A stretch of 64,000 bases of DNA from positions 1-64,000 of the forward strand of contig CAMWRW010000003.1 of the NCBI GenBank assembly GCA_947176755.1. The letters are read 5' to 3'. Positions 59,126 to 64,000 of this stretch are shown piece after piece (the stretch's first letter is position 1; each line of letters opens with the position of its first letter). The notes beneath the pieces were generated by a model. The model made no database searches. It worked only from the letters and a program-made list of their open reading frames with translations, and was not told where the DNA came from. The position numbers and the translations under genes were made by a program. The stretch comes from an uncultured Porphyromonadaceae bacterium (GTDB lineage Bacteria; Bacteroidota; Bacteroidia; Bacteroidales; Muribaculaceae).

Positions 59126-60046
59126 TTACTTGAAACGGGAATAAATATCATATCGATCCCAAACGGCCTTAATCTGGCGGTCGTTGCCCCGGTCGCGAAG
59201 CAGGTTTTCATTAAGCAGACCCATATCAGCGACGGAGTAGTCTTCATCATAATCGACACCCTCCGGACTGTGACTCGGAGCCTTTACAACGGGCGTGCCG
59301 TGATAGAGGGCCATCGCGTGAAACCACACATCATCCGCCGTCGGACTCATGCTCATGAAGGCCTCGCGGTCAAAAGCCTCTTTCCCGAAGGTGCCGGGGG
59401 GAAAAAGCGTGCCGGCCCCGCTGGTCGGGAAGAGCTGTGGGCCGCCGGCTACGGCAGGCGCTCCTTGATGCCATTCCCCGTATGGACGGGGACGTCGATT
59501 TTGATCGAGCATTATTGTATGAACCCGCATGGCGCATATAGCTTCCGGATGCTCAAGATGTGCGTCATAAAGACGCTCGATCAGGTCGGGCTTATAGAGA
59601 AGATCGTCGTCAACGGTGATCACCAGCGCTTCCGGGAAGCGTTCCATGGTCGGAATAAGTTTTTTATAGCTTCTGATCTGTTCTTTCAGTTCATTGATTT
59701 CAAGCCCGCGTGCAATCTGCCGTTGAAGTGCAATCGGAATTCTCAGGGGCTTATCCTGCGGATCGATGTTAAGAATAATTCTGTTCGGAGGCATGGTCTG
59801 GTGCAGCAGCGTCTCTATCGTGAGGGCAACCGAACGGAGACGCCGACCGTAACTTGCAAGCGACACGATGATTTCACGGTCTCCGTACATCTCCGATGTG
59901 ACTCCGGGGGCTGTATCATTGAGAATATGCTCCCACAATCGGTCGGCTCGCAAAGAAAACAATGTCTCTTTGAGTTGTTTGGAGAGCGTTCCTCCAGGAA
60001 ATATTTTCTTGCGCAATCCAACGAGGGAATCTCGAATTTTTTTCAT
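59126..60046 (-). CDS. Glycosyltransferase-like protein (GT-A fold, DDD motif)
   Basis: IIVSLASYGRRLRSVALTIETLLHQTMPPNRIILNI; ALVITVDDDLLYKPDLIERL. Confidence 0.78.
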   Translation of the reverse strand: MKKIRDSLVGLRKKIFPGGTLSKQLKETLFSLRADRLWEHILNDTAPGVTSEMYGDREIIVSLASYGRRLRSVALTIETLLHQTMPPNRIILNIDPQDKPLRIPIALQRQIARGLEINELKEQIRSYKKLIPTMERFPEALVITVDDDLLYKPDLIERLYDAHLEHPEAICAMRVHTIMLDQNRRPRPYGEWHQGAPAVAGGPQLFPTSGAGTLFPPGTFGKEAFDREAFMSMSPTADDVWFHAMALYHGTPVVKAPSHSPEGVDYDEDYSVADMGLLNENLLRDRGNDRQIKAVWDRYDIYSRFK

Positions 60047-60236
60047 TTTGGTCTATGAATCAGCATTGCAAATCTACAAAAAAACTGTCGGCAAATCAAA
60101 TTCGTGTCTGCGTCGACAGATTTTTAACGCTTTACCACCTGCAAGGAGACGACCGCGGTCGGTTGGCGATTTCAAATAAATGATTTAATTTTGCATCCGG
60201 AATTAACCCTTACCCTCTCTGCCTCATTTATACGTT

Positions 60237-61037
60237 ATGAAACTATCAAAAATTTTAGGAAGCGCGGCTCTCGCCTGCCTTCTTCTTGCTCCGGCCGCAC
60301 CGGCCTCAGCTCAGTTCAATCTGAAAAAGGCAATCAACGCCGGCACAAAGACTGTGCAGGCCCTTACAATCACCGATGAACAGATGGCCTCTTACGTTAA
60401 GGAATCGGTCGACTGGATGGATAAGCACAACCCTGTCCTTCCTGAGGATGATCCCTACACGATCCGTCTTCGCAAACTGACGGAGGGAATCACCGAAGCA
60501 GATGGAATTCCTTTGAACTTTAAGGTTTATCATGTGATTGATGTGAACGCGTTCGCCTGTCCGGACGGTTCTGTCAGAGTTTTCTCATCGCTTATGGACA
60601 TTATGAATGACGATGAGCTTATGGGCGTTATCGGCCATGAAATAGGCCATGTCCTGAAACGCCATTCAAAGAACGCGTTCAAGACCGAATTGCTTACCGG
60701 CGCGGCGAAAGACGCCATTTCGTCTACGGGTGGAGTCGCCGGCGCACTGACTGATTCCGCTCTCGGAAGCCTCGGAGAAAGCCTCATCAACGCGAAATAT
60801 TCTCAGAAACAAGAGAAGGAAGCTGACGATTGCGGTTATGATTTCCTCGTGGCCAACGGTCGCAATCCGTGGGGAATGGTGATGAGTTTCGAAAAACTTA
60901 GCAGCATGGAAGGGGATCAGGCCAAGACGAGCTATATCAACAAGATGTTCTCGTCGCATCCTGACACGAAAGACCGTATCAAACGTCTCTCGGCGCGCGC
61001 CACGAAGGATGGCTTCCAGCGTCCGGCGGCTGAATGA
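60237..61037 (+). CDS. M48 family metallopeptidase
   Basis: ELMGVIGHEIGHVLKRHS (HExxH); QEKEADDCGYDFLV. Confidence 0.94.
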   Translation: MKLSKILGSAALACLLLAPAAPASAQFNLKKAINAGTKTVQALTITDEQMASYVKESVDWMDKHNPVLPEDDPYTIRLRKLTEGITEADGIPLNFKVYHVIDVNAFACPDGSVRVFSSLMDIMNDDELMGVIGHEIGHVLKRHSKNAFKTELLTGAAKDAISSTGGVAGALTDSALGSLGESLINAKYSQKQEKEADDCGYDFLVANGRNPWGMVMSFEKLSSMEGDQAKTSYINKMFSSHPDTKDRIKRLSARATKDGFQRPAAE

Positions 61038-61085
61038 GAATCTGAACTAAGACCCCGTTCCCCAGTATTTCTTGTGGGTTGGGGT

Positions 61086-62138
61086 CTAATGCCAAAGGAG
61101 GTAGGCGGCCCGGCCGCCTGCCGAAGTATAGGCTGAAAGGAAACGTAATAACAGGCGACGTCCTCCGCCCAATGACGTGGAGGACAACGCTTTCTCCATC
61201 AGGGCACGCGATAAATCGCCGTGCCCTTCCCTTTTATAGAGGGCTGCCAGAATTGCGCGTCGGTAGGATATCATTCCGTGAAGGCGGCGTTTGGTGTATC
61301 CCCGGAAAGGACCGCTTTCCACTCGCTCGGAAGGCAGGCGGTCGATGATCGTGTCGAAAATATCGAGCGTCGCTTCCCAGGCTCCCGTTTTGGCCGCATA
61401 AGAGGTCCCCGTGATTGACTCTTTCTGAGGATATATCTGAGCCTCAACTTGATCAAGCACCCTAATCCTCGGACCGGCCAAAAGCAGCCGGAAGGCGACT
61501 TCCCAGTCGTTCCAAACGGCTGCCTCTACATTCCACCCTCCTGCCCCTCGGAGAAATTCAGTCCGGACCATGAAGGCCTGCGTGCAGAGCATTCCGTTGA
61601 ATATATGTCGTCGAGCTATGCATCTCTTGGAAAAGGGCTTCACGCGACTTCTTCCGCTTTGGCAGACGCATACTTTCCAATAAACGATATCTGCATCGGA
61701 GGAGGCCTCCATCGCATCGGCGGCAAGGGAGGGAACCATTTCGTCGTCTGAATCAAAGAAATAGACCCAATCCGTAGAAACTTCCGCCAGCCCGCGGTTG
61801 CGCGCAGCAGAAGCTCCGGGGGTCGGTTCTTCAAACAGGTCGAGTCGGAATCGGGGATCATTACCTGGTTGTTCGCAAAGATTGGAGGAAACCTTGTTGA
61901 CCGTCACCCACTCTCGGACGGCCTCGGGAGTAGCGTCACTCGAACCGTTGTCTACAACCACCACCCGGAGAGGCCGGAAGGTCTGTCGCAATGCACTGTC
62001 AAGACATCTGCCGATAAGTCGCGCTCTGTTGCGCACGGGCACCACAATTGTCAGTCCGCCACCTGCAATTTGCGGTCGGCTCTTGACAAGTGGCTTTCGC
62101 CCTCCTTCTTGCTCTCCTCGCTCCTTTTCCGGGTTCAT
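61086..62138 (-). CDS. Glycosyltransferase family 2
   Basis: LTIVVPVRNRARLIGRCLDSALRQTFRPLRVVVVDNGSSDATPEAV. Confidence 0.93.
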   Translation of the reverse strand: MNPEKERGEQEGGRKPLVKSRPQIAGGGLTIVVPVRNRARLIGRCLDSALRQTFRPLRVVVVDNGSSDATPEAVREWVTVNKVSSNLCEQPGNDPRFRLDLFEEPTPGASAARNRGLAEVSTDWVYFFDSDDEMVPSLAADAMEASSDADIVYWKVCVCQSGRSRVKPFSKRCIARRHIFNGMLCTQAFMVRTEFLRGAGGWNVEAAVWNDWEVAFRLLLAGPRIRVLDQVEAQIYPQKESITGTSYAAKTGAWEATLDIFDTIIDRLPSERVESGPFRGYTKRRLHGMISYRRAILAALYKREGHGDLSRALMEKALSSTSLGGGRRLLLRFLSAYTSAGGRAAYLLWH

Positions 62139-62194
62139 AATCCAAATTTAAATCTTTTCTTTAAGGCTGCCAAATTTTTTGTAATTTTGCATAT

Positions 62195-63199
62195 ATGAGT
62201 TCCCGACAAACTGAATTTTCCGTTACTAATGTTTGCGACACGCCCAAGCCTCTCGTGTCGGTGCTTGTCGTGACATATAATCAGGAGGATACTCTCGGTC
62301 GGACCATTGATTCACTGCTTGCCCAGGATCTTGAAGAACCGTGGGAGATCCTGATATGTGACGATGCCTCGACCGACGGCACGGCCCGTGTGGCACGAAG
62401 ATATGCCGACGCCCACCCCGACCGCATCCGTCTGATAGTGCGCGACAGGAATCTGGGAGTTCAGGGGAATTATTTCGACGGAGTCCGCCGCTGTCGGGCG
62501 GATTTGATTGCGGATTGCGCCGGCGATGATTTCTGGTGCGACCCGACTAAACTGAGACGCCAGCTGGAGCTTATGAGGGAACACCCTGAGGTTTCGCTTG
62601 TTCACACGGGATGGAGCTATCTTCGACCTGACGGAACCACGTCGCTCCATACCCAGGCTCCGGAATATTCGGCGCCTATTACGCCGGGACGAAAGATCCT
62701 TCAGGCGCTCGTAAGCCGCGAACGTGCGGTTCTTATCCATCTCTGCACGGCCCTCTACCGTAAATCCCCGGTGATTGAAGCCCTCGATCGCTTCCCTGAG
62801 CTGATGCTCAACCCCTCATTCCTTGTCGAGGATCTGCAGATAATGGCATTTGAGGCAGCCGCCGGAGATATTGCATACATTCCTGACGACACTCTCCGCT
62901 ACTCGGTCGGTCACGATTCGATTTCTACGCCCAAGTCGATGAATAAGGAATTTGACTTCGCGTTTGCCACTTTTTTGCTGCGCGAGGCTCTGGCGCGACA
63001 TTTCTCCCTGCCCGACCGGGCGATGAAGCCTTATCGACGCACGATGCTTCCGTTCATTGCCTCCCGGGCCTTCCGAGGAGGTTCGACTGAAAGAATGTCG
63101 AGGCTTCACATGGAACTGCACCGCCTCGGACTGCGAGCGCCGCTTAAAACAAGACTCTATTCCATGCTGCTTAAGCTCAAGAATCTAAAATCGCGCTAA
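62195..63199 (+). CDS. Glycosyltransferase family 2
   Basis: VSVLVVTYNQEDTLGRTIDSLLAQDLEEPWEILICDDASTDGTARVARRYA. Confidence 0.94.
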   Translation: MSSRQTEFSVTNVCDTPKPLVSVLVVTYNQEDTLGRTIDSLLAQDLEEPWEILICDDASTDGTARVARRYADAHPDRIRLIVRDRNLGVQGNYFDGVRRCRADLIADCAGDDFWCDPTKLRRQLELMREHPEVSLVHTGWSYLRPDGTTSLHTQAPEYSAPITPGRKILQALVSRERAVLIHLCTALYRKSPVIEALDRFPELMLNPSFLVEDLQIMAFEAAAGDIAYIPDDTLRYSVGHDSISTPKSMNKEFDFAFATFLLREALARHFSLPDRAMKPYRRTMLPFIASRAFRGGSTERMSRLHMELHRLGLRAPLKTRLYSMLLKLKNLKSR

Positions 63200-63203
63200 G
63201 CCT

Positions 63204-64000
63204 ATGCAGCAGAACACCCGCAGCTCTCAGGAAGATATGCCTCCGAAAGGGCATGACAATTCCGAAAATTCCTACCGCAGTATTCTCAAGGGGACATCCC
63301 TGTTCGGAGGAGTTCAGATTTTTCAGATTCTGATCAACCTGATCAGAGGCAAGTTTGTAGCCATCCTTCTCGGTCCGGCGGGGATGGGTATCAATTCTCT
63401 TTTCACATCGACAAATAATGCGCTCGTCCAGGCATCGAGTCTTGGATTGAATCTGGCTTATTCCAAGGAGGTCGCCTCGGCACGCAACGAAGATCCCTCG
63501 CGCCTCAACAGCGTGGTGTCGAGCGCTATCCATGCCATGCGCGGAGCCTCTCTTCTGGGGGCTCTTTTCTGCTTTCTCTTTTCAGGGTGGCTCAGCGAAT
63601 TCACTTTCGGTTCGCGCGAATATGCATGGCAATTCATGATGCTTGCAGTCGGCGTGCTTCTCTCAGTGTCGGCCAACGGCAAACTGGCCATTCTGCAGGG
63701 CCTCCACCGGGTGAGAATTCTTTCGAAGGCTTCTCTCGTCGGGGGGCTTACGGGTCTGCTCGGGGGCGTGCCGCTGTATTATTTTTTCGGTCGGCAGGGA
63801 ATCGTGCCGGCAATTGTGCTTCTTGCGCTGACGACGTGGATTTTCTATACTTTCGCGCTCCGGCGGACAATCACCGACAGACGGGAGGCTTTCAGTCGGC
63901 GCTCGCATTGGCCTGCCATACGCAGAATGCTTGCCCTCGGCGTCGTGATGATGGCAACCACTTTGGCCGCTACCGCCGCCATTTTTCTGCTCAATGTGAT
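63204..64000 (+). CDS. Polysaccharide (O-antigen) flippase, Wzx/MATE-type, 3' truncated by window edge
   Basis: MQQNTRSSQEDMPPKGHDNSENSYRSILKGTSLFGGVQIFQILINLIRGKFVAILLGPAGMGINSLFTS...; open to the window end. Confidence 0.85.
   Translation, partial: MQQNTRSSQEDMPPKGHDNSENSYRSILKGTSLFGGVQIFQILINLIRGKFVAILLGPAGMGINSLFTSTNNALVQASSLGLNLAYSKEVASARNEDPSRLNSVVSSAIHAMRGASLLGALFCFLFSGWLSEFTFGSREYAWQFMMLAVGVLLSVSANGKLAILQGLHRVRILSKASLVGGLTGLLGGVPLYYFFGRQGIVPAIVLLALTTWIFYTFALRRTITDRREAFSRRSHWPAIRRMLALGVVMMATTLAATAAIFLLNV

Noticed and set aside
1-64000. CRISPR arrays, transposases, integrases, rRNA operons
   Set aside because: No regularly spaced repeats, no DDE/tyrosine-recombinase proteins in the ORF list, and no rRNA-like stretches seen.

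Overview
This 64-kb window is a dense chromosomal segment from a Bacteroidales-type genome. The family is inferred from the TAnnTTTGC promoter boxes, a T9SS-like secreted protein, a DUF4492 protein and a MurF-Alr fusion; it looks Muribaculaceae-like, but I cannot confirm that. Content is mostly housekeeping plus surface functions. It starts with a pseudaminic-acid block (pseC partial, pseB, pseI) and a T9SS-type giant protein, followed by core metabolism. Accessory-looking parts are a serpin / C10-protease cassette and, at the right end, glycosyltransferases with a Wzx-type flippase. No rRNA, CRISPR array, transposase or convincing tRNA was seen. The most interesting signal is a dispersed family of short non-coding transcription units. 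Four copies lie in intergenic gaps (about 2962-3045 minus, 19247-19329 minus, 40702-40785 plus, 42655-42737 plus). Each has a TAnnTTTGC promoter box, a fixed 5-nt spacer, the conserved block GTTTTTCATrGwATTArATTwAAGGTTA, and an intrinsic terminator whose stem differs between copies but stays paired around a GGGA loop. Two copies (A and B) also share upstream DNA with an inverted repeat ATGTT-N4-AACAT. A larger promoter-to-terminator RNA (about 180 nt) precedes murF-alr, and a promoter-proximal hairpin precedes greA.
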